64,000 nt of DNA, from NCBI GenBank assembly GCA_016719925.1, contig JADJYC010000002.1, positions 248,001 through 312,000 on the forward strand, in the 5' to 3' direction. The notes under the pieces were generated by a model. The model was given only the letters and a program-made list of their open reading frames with translations, had not been told where the DNA came from and ran no database searches. A program made the position numbers and the translations under genes. Below, one piece after another: positions 1 to 8,485 of the stretch. The number at the start of each line of letters is the position of its first letter. Within the stretch, counting starts at the first letter, position 1. Origin of the DNA: Crocinitomicaceae bacterium. Its GTDB lineage: Bacteria; Bacteroidota; Bacteroidia; Flavobacteriales_D; Crocinitomicaceae.

Positions 1-408
1 ATTATGTCCTTTTGTTCCGTAATTAAGTCCGGCAAAAACTTCATTGGGTACAATTCCAAATTGTCTGATCACCCAAGGAATATCATGAAAAGCACCGCCC
101 TCATCAAAATTTGTATTTCCGTCAGTACGAATATATTTTTCAGCTTTACCTAAATAAGCCTGATAAACAATCCACATTTCAGCAAGTACATGATCTCCTT
201 TTCCAAGTCTTTTTATTTCTGACTCAAAAAATGACAGTGCTGAAAAACTCCAGCAGGTTCCGGTCCAACCCTGAGACTGAACAGGCGTTGCATCCAGGTG
301 TACGATTTTTTCGAATTTATATTCGCTGCCTTCTTTATTGGTTGTGAATTCCTGCGCAAACAATGTTGTCGAGAATACAACCAGGCAAATTAATATCAGC
401 TTTTGCAT
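1..408 (-). CDS. C1B (bleomycin hydrolase/PepC-like) cysteine peptidase, N-terminal part only
   Basis: The reading frame opens at an ATG on the minus strand and runs off the left edge, so only about 136 residues are visible. It begins with a signal peptide (hydrophobic stretch ending TTLFAQ), so the product is exported. Around residues 45-56 is QGWTGTCWSFSALS, the catalytic-cysteine motif of papain-like peptidases; the preceding Gln would form the oxyanion hole. Bleomycin hydrolase/aminopeptidase C enzymes carry the similar QxxTGTCWSF motif, and exported versions are common in Bacteroidota. The His and Asn catalytic residues lie outside the window. Family assignment is fairly sure; substrate is unknown. 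Confidence 0.8.
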   Translation of the reverse strand, partial: MQKLILICLVVFSTTLFAQEFTTNKEGSEYKFEKIVHLDATPVQSQGWTGTCWSFSALSFFESEIKRLGKGDHVLAEMWIVYQAYLGKAEKYIRTDGNTNFDEGGAFHDIPWVIRQFGIVPNEVFAGLNYGTKGHN

Positions 409-525
409 AGCGTTAAAAATTGGTTTAATGTAAAATTAAGAATTGATTGCAGATAACAATAAGAAATAAGGCTTTCTGCTGAGTTTGAAAGGATGGATGT
501 ATTTAAATCAAGACAAGCGGAGAAA

Positions 526-1740
526 TCAGTTCTTCAGAATCCAGCCTGAAAATCCGTCTGATTCAAATTTGTCAAGTGCTGATTCAGCCTCTGATTCAGA
601 TCCATATGAACCTGCACTTACACGGTATAAGCCGCCTTTTTTGTCTACAATTCCTGAACCATATCCCTTCTCAGACAGTTTCTTCACAAAATTTTCAGCA
701 TTGGTTTCAACGGAGAAACATCCGCCAATAATATGGAATGAACCACCGGCATTGAATTGATTAGTTTCAGGCGTTTTGCCAAGATCAACCGGAACAAAAA
801 GTTCTTCTGTTACTTCCAGCGTATAAACATTTACATCGGCAGGAATACCACTCGTTAATTCTTCCCACGTTTTCCAGTCAGTTGATAATGCAGGAATATC
901 TCCCTGAATTCTTTTTTCATACACGGCTGTGCTGGTTTTATTAAACGGATTCAAGTCACTCAAATGAATTTTTCCTGAATTCAGAAAATCTGTTTTCATT
1001 GGAATCCAGTAAGAATAAAACAAGGCAGGCAATACAACCGCAGCAGCAATTGCATATTTATAATTGCGTGATTTCTTTTTGGGCTGATTGATCGGAATAA
1101 CTTTTTCATCCGGTAGAGTTAATTCTTCCTGTTCAATTTTTTCAGCAGTGTTCAGCTCAATAACCGGAGTAATTTTTTCTTCTTTCTTTTCTGCAGATTT
1201 CTGAACCGCCTTTTTCTCCACCACAGTCAATACCGGTTTCTGAATTACTTCTTTGATGTCAGCTGATTTTTCTGTTTTTACCAATACCGGTTTTTCGGTT
1301 TTAATTTCAGATACAACAGCTTTGGCAGCAAAGTCAACAAATGAAACCTGACTCAAACCATAAGCCTGCAACAGCAAATTGACCTCCCGGTTTTGTTCAA
1401 AGATGATTTTATTCTCCTGTTTAAAAAGAAATCCGATTTCACCCAGTTCTATTCGATGTCCTTCCTCCAGATTTTTTCTCCACGCATTAACGTGCATCTG
1501 AATTTCAGACATCGCTTCATTGAAAGAAATGGCATGCTGAATCACAAGTTCATTGGCAAGCAACCCATCATTCTGGATTAACTTGTCATTGAACAATACC
1601 TTTTTAAACGGAGGCGTAATGACCGATCTGGAACGGTTCACCCAGGCTGATTCATAACTGGCAATAAACCCGCCAAATTCCGGCACAATCACACAGTTGT
1701 GCAGTTTCAGCAAATCAGCTATGTGGTTTTCCAGTTTCAT
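526..1740 (-). CDS. HU-domain (CCDC81-like) protein with C-terminal SPOR domain
   Basis: 404 residues. The N-terminal 120 or so residues resemble the Bacteroidota CCDC81-like HU domain (motif VIVPEFGGFIASYESA, then a basic and hydrophobic segment). A charged, low-complexity Lys/Glu-rich linker follows (about 150-225), then one membrane segment near 228-248, and a SPOR domain at about 333-404 (FHIIGGCFS at its start, GLYRVSAGSY in the middle). SPOR domains bind denuded peptidoglycan, so the protein probably links the inner membrane to septal wall, with the HU-like part in the cytoplasm. The ATG start at 1740 gives the full HU motif. The architecture is common in Bacteroidota; the cellular role is inferred. 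Confidence 0.85.
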   Translation of the reverse strand: MKLENHIADLLKLHNCVIVPEFGGFIASYESAWVNRSRSVITPPFKKVLFNDKLIQNDGLLANELVIQHAISFNEAMSEIQMHVNAWRKNLEEGHRIELGEIGFLFKQENKIIFEQNREVNLLLQAYGLSQVSFVDFAAKAVVSEIKTEKPVLVKTEKSADIKEVIQKPVLTVVEKKAVQKSAEKKEEKITPVIELNTAEKIEQEELTLPDEKVIPINQPKKKSRNYKYAIAAAVVLPALFYSYWIPMKTDFLNSGKIHLSDLNPFNKTSTAVYEKRIQGDIPALSTDWKTWEELTSGIPADVNVYTLEVTEELFVPVDLGKTPETNQFNAGGSFHIIGGCFSVETNAENFVKKLSEKGYGSGIVDKKGGLYRVSAGSYGSESEAESALDKFESDGFSGWILKN

Positions 1741-1809
1741 GGGGGATGTAAAGATACGGATTTTAAGGAATTGTACGGTAAAAAGGGGGTGATGTTACCT
1801 TATGCGATA

Positions 1810-1857
1810 CCGCAGGCGCAGGTCACCGTAGGCGCAGGTCTCGACCTGGGCCTGCGG
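1810..1857. repeat. GC-rich imperfect inverted repeat
   Basis: Two 15-base arms (1810-1824 and 1843-1857) are inverted copies with one mismatch. The core between them repeats the motif GGCGCAGGTC. The element is much richer in G+C than its surroundings and lies between the tRNA-Ala terminator and the HU/SPOR gene. It could fold as a long hairpin in RNA. It resembles the other perfect hairpins in this window and may be a REP-like dispersed element. Confidence 0.6.
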
Positions 1858-1891
1858 TGACTTGCGGCAATGGTGATGCGCGAAAAATAAT

Positions 1892-1928
1892 TTCCAAAAA
1901 AAAATCCCATCAAAACTGATGGGATTTT
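1892..1928 (-). terminator. Rho-independent terminator of the tRNA-Ala transcript
   Basis: A perfect 11-base inverted repeat (1901-1911 against 1918-1928) with a six-base loop is followed on the minus strand by an unbroken T run (the A run from about 1896). It begins three bases after the tRNA 3' end, exactly where transcription of the tRNA should stop. Confidence 0.85.
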
Positions 1929-1931
1929 ATG

Positions 1932-2005
1932 TGGAGAATACCGGATTCGAACCGGTCGCCTCAACACTGCCAGCGTTGCGCTCTAGCCAAATGAGCTAAT
2001 TCCCC
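1932..2005 (-). tRNA. tRNA-Ala (anticodon GGC)
   Basis: The minus strand folds into a complete cloverleaf. The acceptor stem is GGGGAAT paired with ATTCTCC, including the G3-U70 wobble pair that identifies alanine tRNAs. The D-arm is GCTC/GAGC, the anticodon stem CAACG/TGTTG with loop CTGGCAG (anticodon GGC), and the T-arm ACCGG-TTCGAAT-CCGGT. The discriminator base is A. The terminal CCA is not encoded (the next bases are CAT), so it must be added after transcription. A terminator follows directly. Confidence 0.97.
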
Positions 2006-2034
2006 TTTTTACACTTCAAATTTAACTGTATTTT

Positions 2035-3465
2035 TCAATACTCATCCACCACCAACCCATACTTCTTACAATACTTTTCATAGAGTTCTTTCTGGTGGTT
2101 ATTAAGATCAATAAAATTTCCGCGGATCATTGCAAGTGTGACATTATTACTTCTCATGTCCAGTGCGTCACCCTGTGAAACAAAAAGTGTTGCGTCTTTA
2201 CCCGCTTCTAGTGATCCAATTTTATCATCAAGGCCTAATATTTTTGCTGCATTTAAAGAAATGGATGCGACTGCCTGCTCTTCAGTCATACCGTAAGCGC
2301 GCGCGGTGCCTGCAAGAAATGGAAGATTACGCGTATTCATTACTTCCATATCACCTGCTGTGCTGATGCAAAAAAGTAATCCGGCTTCCTGGAGTTTGTA
2401 TGGTAATTCATAATACTGATACGTAAAATCATCTTCAAATTCAGGCAACGCATGCGGACGGTTTATGATGATGGAAAATTTATTTTCTTTCAGACGATCA
2501 GCAATCATTGGTGCATCATATCCACCAACAATCACGGGATTTTTAATTTCAAAAAACCGCACAAAATCAACTACGTCATTCATTTCAGGAGCAAAGTCAA
2601 CATGAAAATACAAACGCTGGTCACCATTAAAAAGATGTCGCATTGCTTCCAGTTTCAAATCCATTTCATCAGGATATTTTTCATTCACGTATGCTTTTGC
2701 TCTTGAACAAAAATCCCAGATTTCATTTTTTGCACGGACATAATTTTCATTTGAATTGGAGCCTCCCGGTTCTGCCCACCAACCCCAGCGGTTATATTTT
2801 TCAGGCCAGTTTAAATGTACTCCGTCATCTGCCTTATAAACTGCATCTTCCCAGTTCCAGCCATCCAATGCCATAACAGAAGATGTTCCTGAAATGGTTC
2901 CTCCGCGTGGTGTTGTTTGTGTAACTAAAACACCGTTTGTGCGGATTGTGTAAAGAATTTTTGAATCAGTATTATATGCAATCAGCGAACGAACATTGGG
3001 ATTAAAAATTCCGGTTTCATTAAAATCTCTGGTCGCTCTTACCGCATCTACTTCTGTCAAACCTGTTGTAACATTAGGGGCAATAAAACCCGGATAAACG
3101 TGTTGTCCGTTCAAATCAATAATGGTGTCCCATTCTGATTTTACCAGTTCCATGGTCAGTGTATTTTTAACGAAAAGAATTTTTCCGTTTTCAATTCCGA
3201 TGCTGGCTGTTGGAATAAATTCTCCGTTACCAATGTGTGCAGCTCCGTTTTGCAAAAGAATTTTAGTATGTTTTTGGTTTATTGGAGCTGGTGTTTGTGC
3301 ATAGAGGTTTAAATTCAGGGCAAACGCAATTACAAAAATCAGAGTAGTTTTTAGAGAAGAGGACAAAGGACAAAGGACAAAGGACAAAGGGCTAAATGCA
3401 GGAGTCAGTAACCAACTTCCGGAAAAGACATTCAATTTATTTTGTTTTAATATTTTCATCTTCAT
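2035..3465 (-). CDS. Secreted amidohydrolase-family protein, probably a pseudoenzyme
   Basis: About 476 residues from the ATG at 3465. A strong signal-peptide core (TTLIFVIAFALN, ending LYAQ) lies about 45 residues in. It is preceded by an unusually long N-region encoded by a GGACAAA word-repeat tract (3361-3410). The body resembles imidazolonepropionase-like amidohydrolases, with a C-terminal barrel closing motif (DDKIGSLEAGKDATLFV). The usual metal-binding HxH after strand one is replaced: the motif reads GFIAPNVT instead of GxxDxHxH. Catalysis is therefore doubtful. It lies 144 bases downstream of the larger amidohydrolase gene on the same strand, probably in one transcript. Substrate unknown. 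Confidence 0.8.
   Translation of the reverse strand: MKMKILKQNKLNVFSGSWLLTPAFSPLSFVLCPLSSSLKTTLIFVIAFALNLNLYAQTPAPINQKHTKILLQNGAAHIGNGEFIPTASIGIENGKILFVKNTLTMELVKSEWDTIIDLNGQHVYPGFIAPNVTTGLTEVDAVRATRDFNETGIFNPNVRSLIAYNTDSKILYTIRTNGVLVTQTTPRGGTISGTSSVMALDGWNWEDAVYKADDGVHLNWPEKYNRWGWWAEPGGSNSNENYVRAKNEIWDFCSRAKAYVNEKYPDEMDLKLEAMRHLFNGDQRLYFHVDFAPEMNDVVDFVRFFEIKNPVIVGGYDAPMIADRLKENKFSIIINRPHALPEFEDDFTYQYYELPYKLQEAGLLFCISTAGDMEVMNTRNLPFLAGTARAYGMTEEQAVASISLNAAKILGLDDKIGSLEAGKDATLFVSQGDALDMRSNNVTLAMIRGNFIDLNNHQKELYEKYCKKYGLVVDEY
3361..3410. repeat. GGACAAA word-repeat tract inside a coding region
   Basis: GGACAAA is repeated in tandem, then GGGCTAA and a CAGGAGTCAG word follow. The tract lies in frame within the N-terminal coding region of the downstream amidohydrolase. 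The same words recur at 3583-3610 and 40184-40240. Confidence 0.75.
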
Positions 3466-3582
3466 TATTATTTCTGTCAAAAACTAACCCGCCTCAATCT
3501 TCAGAATTTTTAATTTTCAATTACATTTTCTCTTTCACTTCTTACCATTGTCACCCAGACTAAATTCGGCCGGTTACTTTTG

Positions 3583-3610
3583 GCTTTGTCCTCTGTCCTC
3601 CTTAGCCCTT
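3583..3610. repeat. Second copy of the GGACAAA/GGGCTAA word repeat
   Basis: The plus strand reads CTTTGTCC, CTGTCCTC, TTAGCCC: the same heptamer words as at 3361-3410, here in reverse complement. The copy abuts the stop codon of the 1,025-residue amidohydrolase gene. Confidence 0.65.
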
Positions 3611-6600
3611 TACTCGTGATCATGATGTTCCTCACCTTCTTCTCCAATCGTTTCACAATGATATAATGTTTGTTTTTTCGCAGATGGTTTTTGCAATGGT
3701 GCTCCGCCATTTTTTGCTTCATTCATCAATGCAGTAATTCTTTTTCTGTCTTCCTGATCACGCTGGTGAAAACGATAACTTTGTGCCTGATCATAAAAAA
3801 GAATTCCGTCAATAAATGTTTTTTCCACACGCGCATTAATTGAAAGAGGATTATCTGACCAGATCACAATATCTGCATCTTTTCCTTCTTTCAGACTTCC
3901 CATGCGGTCATCCAGATGAAGTAGTTTTGCCGGATTCAATGTCACCATTTTCCAGGCACTTTCTTCTGATACTCCACCATATTTAACTGCTTTTGCAGCT
4001 TCCTGATTTAATCGTCTTCCCATCTCAGCGTCATCTGAATTTATTGCAACAACAATTCCCATCTGCTCAAGTATAGCAGCGTTGTATGGTATGGCTTCAG
4101 TCACTTCCATTTTGTAGGCCCACCAGTCAGCAAAAGTTGAAGCTCCTGCACCGTGTGCTTTCATTTTATCTGCTACTTTATATCCTTCCAGAATATGTGT
4201 AAAAGTGTTCACAGTGAATCCCATTGAATCGCCCACATGCATCAGCATATTAATTTCTCCCTGCTGATAGGAGTGGCAACTGATAAATCTTTTTTTATCA
4301 AGAATTTCACACAGCACGTCCAATTCTAAATCTCTGCGAGGAGGTTCCGTTTTTCCCTGCTGCCGTTGTGAACTGTTATAATAATCTTCCCATGCTTTTT
4401 TATATTCTTTTGCACGAATGAAGGCATCATAAAAAATCTGCTCCACTCCCATTCTTGTCTGCGGATAACGGATTGAATTCTGATCTCCCCAGTTGGATTG
4501 TTTTACATTTTCTCCCAAAGCAAACTTGATAAAACCATCGGTTGAATCAATCAGCATTTCCTCTGGTGAGTATCCCCATTTCAATTTTATCAGACCGGAT
4601 TGTCCGCCAATTGCATTTGCTGAGCCATGCAATAATTGCGCAGCAGTAACTCCCCCTGAAAGTTGTCTGTAAATATTGATGTCGTCGTTGCGCACAACAT
4701 CAGCAATTGAAACTTCAGCAGAAATAGATTGTCCGCCCTCATTTACTCCTTTGCTGATTGCAATGTGTGAATGTTCATCAATTATGCCGCAGGTAACATG
4801 TTTGCCTGTTCCGTCAATAGTAATTGCACCGCCGGGTACAGAAGATGTTCCGTTAACTGATTTTATTTTTCCATCCTGAATAATCAGATTTGCATTACGG
4901 ATCACTCCATCTGATTCATTGGTCCAGAGTGTCGCATTTTTGATGTAGTATGATTTTGGAGTTGGCAAAGTATCAAAACCATATGCCATATTTGGATAAC
5001 GAATATTTGAAACCGCAGATGTATCTGATTTGAATTTATCATCGTCTTTTTTCTCCTTGAATTTGTCACCTCGGTTAGCTGCCCATTTCACCCAGGTACC
5101 GTTTGGCAGTGTACCTGTGCCTTCCATTATTCCTAACTTGGGATAAAAAGATCCGTTCAGCTGGACTACTCCATCAATTTGTCCGTCACTTAAAGTAAAC
5201 ATCATACTAAGTTGAAGATCACTGATTATCAGTTCAGGTTTCACATCAATTGTATCAATTTTTGTAGTTCCGGTTTTTGTATCTTTCACCAATTGATACG
5301 CCGTAATTTTTGCAGCTGGTTTTTCATGTGAGCCGGTGATCGAAAAATCATAAACGGTTCCGTTTAATGTGAGAGAATACTCACCTCTGTAATCCGGCAA
5401 CATGATATTTTTAAATCGTTTTCTGTCACCTTTCGTCCAGGTTTCATAAATTTCTCCGTCTTCAAAAAGATCTCCTTTCACTACTAAAAAATTTGCAAGT
5501 TTTCCTTTTTCCAGTGTTCCTATTTTATTTTCCAGCCCAACAAATTTTGCAGGATTCTGAGTAAGTGCTCTCAATGCTTCATCTTTAGGCAGCCCATGTT
5601 TAACAGCCTTTCTGACATTTGCCAGAAACTGATTTTTCTTTTTCAAACCATCTGCCGTAAAAGCAAAACTGATTTTGTTTTTATGGAGAATGTAAGGATT
5701 GTAAGGTGCCATTTCCCAGGCGTTCAATTGCGACAACGTCACATATCTTGACAAATACGGATCAGTCATATCGTATGCATCCGGAAAATTTACCGGCACG
5801 ATTAATTTGGCATTTGTGGCTTTCACATCTCTGATCATTTCATATTCATCACCACCGGATTTAATTATCAGTTCAACATTGAATTCTTTTCCAAGTTTTA
5901 CCGCGCGCAGAATTTCCAGTTTATCAGACACCCCAAAAATCTGAGGCAGTTTCATATTTTCAAGTCCTTCTCTCAATGAGACATTATCTTTGGTTGGATC
6001 GTCAAGTGATGCATACCATTTTGCATCATAATAGAATTGTCTGAGTAAAGCAATTACTCCCATTTGTGATGACGGGTAAGTTTGGTTTGAGCTCCCCTTT
6101 GAAAAAGAAAGATGATTGGCAACTTCGGCCTTTAAAATATTATCTACCGTTGGATTGTCTGACAAGGAAATTAATACGGATGTACCTCTGAGAATTCCAT
6201 CTCCCTGGTGAGTAACAACAGCACCAAAACCTTGTTCCAGATAATCTCTTTTTTCTTTGAATTCAGCATCTCTGTAAATTTCATATGCTTTTGTTTCAGG
6301 ATGCATAGACTGATTCCAGTAATACGGTCCTTCTTTCAGTGTACCTAATTGAGGACCGTAAGAACCAGAAGAATAAGTTGGATTGGGAATCCCCTGACTG
6401 GAATAAATATCAATGAAAGATGGATAAATGGTGTAACCCTCCATATCTATTTTCACAGCCGTGGACGGAACAATAAAATCTATGCCTGCGCTGAGAATTA
6501 TTCCGTTTTGGATAACGAGCGTGCCACCTGGAATTGTCAGATCAGGACTAATAACCAGTTTGGCATTTTGCAGCACGTAAATTGTGTTGTGCGGATCATG

Positions 6601-6687
6601 CACACCGTTTTCGGGTTCAATTGTCTGTGCATTTGAAATATTAAAAAGGAAAGACAGTACACAGGTCCAAAAAATACGGAAGTTCAT
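3610..6687 (-). CDS. Secreted double amidohydrolase: inactive N-terminal and active-looking C-terminal domain
   Basis: About 1,025 residues from the ATG at 6687, which places a normal signal peptide (core WTCVLSFLFN, ending SNAQ) at the N-terminus; a frame extension to 6702 is possible. Two amidohydrolase domains are joined. The first (about 30-430) lacks the HxH metal motif (SFIDIYSSQG) but keeps the C-terminal closing motif (ENKIGTLEKGKLANFLV). The second (about 600-990) has GIIDEHSH, then CHSYQQGE, FTHILEGY and NSDDAEM, which supply the expected metal ligands. The last residues are His/Glu/Asp-rich (EEHHDHE). It is likely a periplasmic or surface hydrolase of the imidazolonepropionase-like group, substrate unknown. 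Confidence 0.85.
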   Translation of the reverse strand: MNFRIFWTCVLSFLFNISNAQTIEPENGVHDPHNTIYVLQNAKLVISPDLTIPGGTLVIQNGIILSAGIDFIVPSTAVKIDMEGYTIYPSFIDIYSSQGIPNPTYSSGSYGPQLGTLKEGPYYWNQSMHPETKAYEIYRDAEFKEKRDYLEQGFGAVVTHQGDGILRGTSVLISLSDNPTVDNILKAEVANHLSFSKGSSNQTYPSSQMGVIALLRQFYYDAKWYASLDDPTKDNVSLREGLENMKLPQIFGVSDKLEILRAVKLGKEFNVELIIKSGGDEYEMIRDVKATNAKLIVPVNFPDAYDMTDPYLSRYVTLSQLNAWEMAPYNPYILHKNKISFAFTADGLKKKNQFLANVRKAVKHGLPKDEALRALTQNPAKFVGLENKIGTLEKGKLANFLVVKGDLFEDGEIYETWTKGDRKRFKNIMLPDYRGEYSLTLNGTVYDFSITGSHEKPAAKITAYQLVKDTKTGTTKIDTIDVKPELIISDLQLSMMFTLSDGQIDGVVQLNGSFYPKLGIMEGTGTLPNGTWVKWAANRGDKFKEKKDDDKFKSDTSAVSNIRYPNMAYGFDTLPTPKSYYIKNATLWTNESDGVIRNANLIIQDGKIKSVNGTSSVPGGAITIDGTGKHVTCGIIDEHSHIAISKGVNEGGQSISAEVSIADVVRNDDINIYRQLSGGVTAAQLLHGSANAIGGQSGLIKLKWGYSPEEMLIDSTDGFIKFALGENVKQSNWGDQNSIRYPQTRMGVEQIFYDAFIRAKEYKKAWEDYYNSSQRQQGKTEPPRRDLELDVLCEILDKKRFISCHSYQQGEINMLMHVGDSMGFTVNTFTHILEGYKVADKMKAHGAGASTFADWWAYKMEVTEAIPYNAAILEQMGIVVAINSDDAEMGRRLNQEAAKAVKYGGVSEESAWKMVTLNPAKLLHLDDRMGSLKEGKDADIVIWSDNPLSINARVEKTFIDGILFYDQAQSYRFHQRDQEDRKRITALMNEAKNGGAPLQKPSAKKQTLYHCETIGEEGEEHHDHE

Positions 6688-6711
6688 AAACGGTGCTGGC
6701 AATTAAAAAAC

Positions 6712-6719
6712 TACATTTG
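6712..6719 (+). promoter_or_regulatory. Bacteroidota -7 box for the 6736 gene
   Basis: TACATTTG matches the TAnnTTTG -7 element and ends 16 bases before the ATG. No clear TTG at -33. Confidence 0.4.
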
Positions 6720-6720
6720 T

Positions 6721-6728
6721 CAAAAATA
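6721..6728 (-). promoter_or_regulatory. Bacteroidota -7 box for the amidohydrolase operon
   Basis: TATTTTTG on the minus strand matches TAnnTTTG and lies 33 bases before the ATG at 6687. It overlaps the divergent control region with the 6736 gene. Confidence 0.4.
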
Positions 6729-6735
6729 ATCATTT

Positions 6736-7173
6736 ATGCAGACATTGGTTCATATTCATTCAGGTTGGAGATGGGTGGTATTAATCCTCTTACTGGTGGC
6801 AATTTTTAAATCTTTTAGTATGTGGCGTTCCAAAAAAGAATGTTCACCTAAAGATGTTAAACTGGCTATGTTTGCCATGATTGCCTTTCATATTCAATGG
6901 CTTGTTGGCTTAATTATGTATTTTATGTCGCCAAAAGTAAATTTTGTTGCAGGCATGATGAAAGATTCTGTTTTACGTTTTTATGGTATTGAACATATTT
7001 TCGGAATGACGGTTGCCTTTGTATTGATCACCATGGGCTACAGCAAGTCGAAAAAAATCACGGATTCAGAAAAAAAATTCAAAACTATTTTCTGGTTCTA
7101 CCTGATTTCTTTGCTTATTATTCTGGCAACCATTCCATGGCCTTTCAGAGCATTGGGAGGACAGTGGTTCTAG
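6736..7173 (+). CDS. Four-helix membrane protein (annotated 'cytochrome B'-like in relatives)
   Basis: 145 residues with four predicted membrane helices (about 10-27, 44-65, 82-100 and 117-135). The N-terminus has HIHSGWRWVVL, and a second His lies in AFHIQWLVG; paired histidines in helices could bind haem, but this is only inference. Similar short proteins in Bacteroidota are often labelled cytochrome B without experimental support. It is 18 bases upstream of hflX on the same strand and may be co-transcribed. Confidence 0.7.
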   Translation: MQTLVHIHSGWRWVVLILLLVAIFKSFSMWRSKKECSPKDVKLAMFAMIAFHIQWLVGLIMYFMSPKVNFVAGMMKDSVLRFYGIEHIFGMTVAFVLITMGYSKSKKITDSEKKFKTIFWFYLISLLIILATIPWPFRALGGQWF

Positions 7174-7191
7174 TCCATTAATCAGTGCGGA

Positions 7192-8484
7192 ATGGAAAAG
7201 GAGGAGAAATCAATTTCAACGGCAAAGCAACAGGAAACCTGTGTTTTGGTTGGAGTTATTACTTCTGATCAGACAGAAGAAATGACCAAAGAGTATATTG
7301 ACGAACTTGAATTCTTGGCTGAAACTGCAGGCGTTGTAACCAGAAAGAAATTTCTTCAGCGCATCGATCATCCAAATCCAAAAACATATATCGGCAGCGG
7401 AAAAATAGAAGAGATCAAAACTTACATCAAAGAAGAAAAAATTGATGTCGCCATTTTCGATGATGAACTTTCTCCATCTCAGCTAAGAAATATTGAACGC
7501 GAACTGGAAATAAAAATTCTGGATCGCAATAATCTAATTCTGGACATTTTTGCCGGACGCGCCAGAACAGCTCATGCAAAACTCAGGTTGAACTGGCGCA
7601 ATATGAATATCTGATGCCGCGTCTTACCAGAATGTGGACACACCTTGACCGTATGAAGGGTGGTGTTGGAATGAGAGGTCCGGGTGAATCACAAATTGAA
7701 AGTGACCGACAGGTTATCAAAGCAAAAATCGCTCTGCTGAAAGAGCAGCTTGAAAAGATCGACAAACAAATGGCTGCGCAACGCAGTAACAGAGGTCAGT
7801 TGGTAAGAGTAGCGCTGGTTGGTTATACCAACGTGGGTAAATCAACACTCATGAATCTTTTGAGTAAGTCAGATGTTTTTGCAGAAAACAAATTGTTTGC
7901 AACTTTGGATACCACTGTCAGAAAAGTGGTGATTGAAAATCTTCCATTTCTTCTTTCAGATACTGTTGGATTTATCCGCAAACTTCCTACCCAGCTTATA
8001 GAATCTTTCAAATCAACATTGGATGAAGTAAGAGAAGCAGATATTCTGATTCATGTGGTTGATATCTCACATCCAAATTTTGAAGAACATTATCAGGTGG
8101 TGAATGAAACTATTGCAGATATTGAAGAAAAGGAAAAGCCAAAAAAAGCGGAGGATTATGTGAGTAAAAAGAAAAACTGGCAGCTGCTCCAAAACATGAT
8201 AATGTGCCCGTAAGACCTAAAGGAACTGAGAAACCAATGATTGTAGTTTTTAATAAAGTGGATGCCTACAATCCAAAACCAGAAGATATCGGGTATCACC
8301 CTGAAGGAAAAAATTTGCGCTGGAAGAATTAAAAAATACCTGGATGGCAAAACTGGGCGGAGATCATTGTATATTTATTTCTGCTGTAGAAAAAACAAAC
8401 ATTGATGAACTCAAAGCTTTAATTTATAAAGAAGCAAAACGGGTTTTTCAGATCCGTTATCCGTTTCACAATTTCCTTTATTGA
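7192..8484 (+). CDS. hflX: GTPase HflX, reading frame broken by three homopolymer indels
   Basis: HflX is a ribosome-associated GTPase that splits stalled or heat-damaged 70S ribosomes. All parts are present but in three frames. The N-terminal HflX domain has YIGSGKIEEI. The linker helix and GMRGPGESQIESDR lead to the G1 motif GYTNVGKS, then G3 DTVGF and G4 NKVD. The frame slips at A runs 7578-7581, 8172-8176 and 8308-8313. Adding one A at each site restores a continuous protein of about 430 residues, normal for the family (for example AHAKTQVELAQYEYLMPRL at the first site). Three one-base losses, all in A runs, point to sequencing error. The gene ends two bases before the convergent barrel gene. 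Confidence 0.92.
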
Positions 8485-8485
8485 T

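Noticed and set aside
485..760. 91-codon plus-strand frame opposite the SPOR domain
   Set aside because: It is the antisense shadow of a well-supported SPOR-domain gene.
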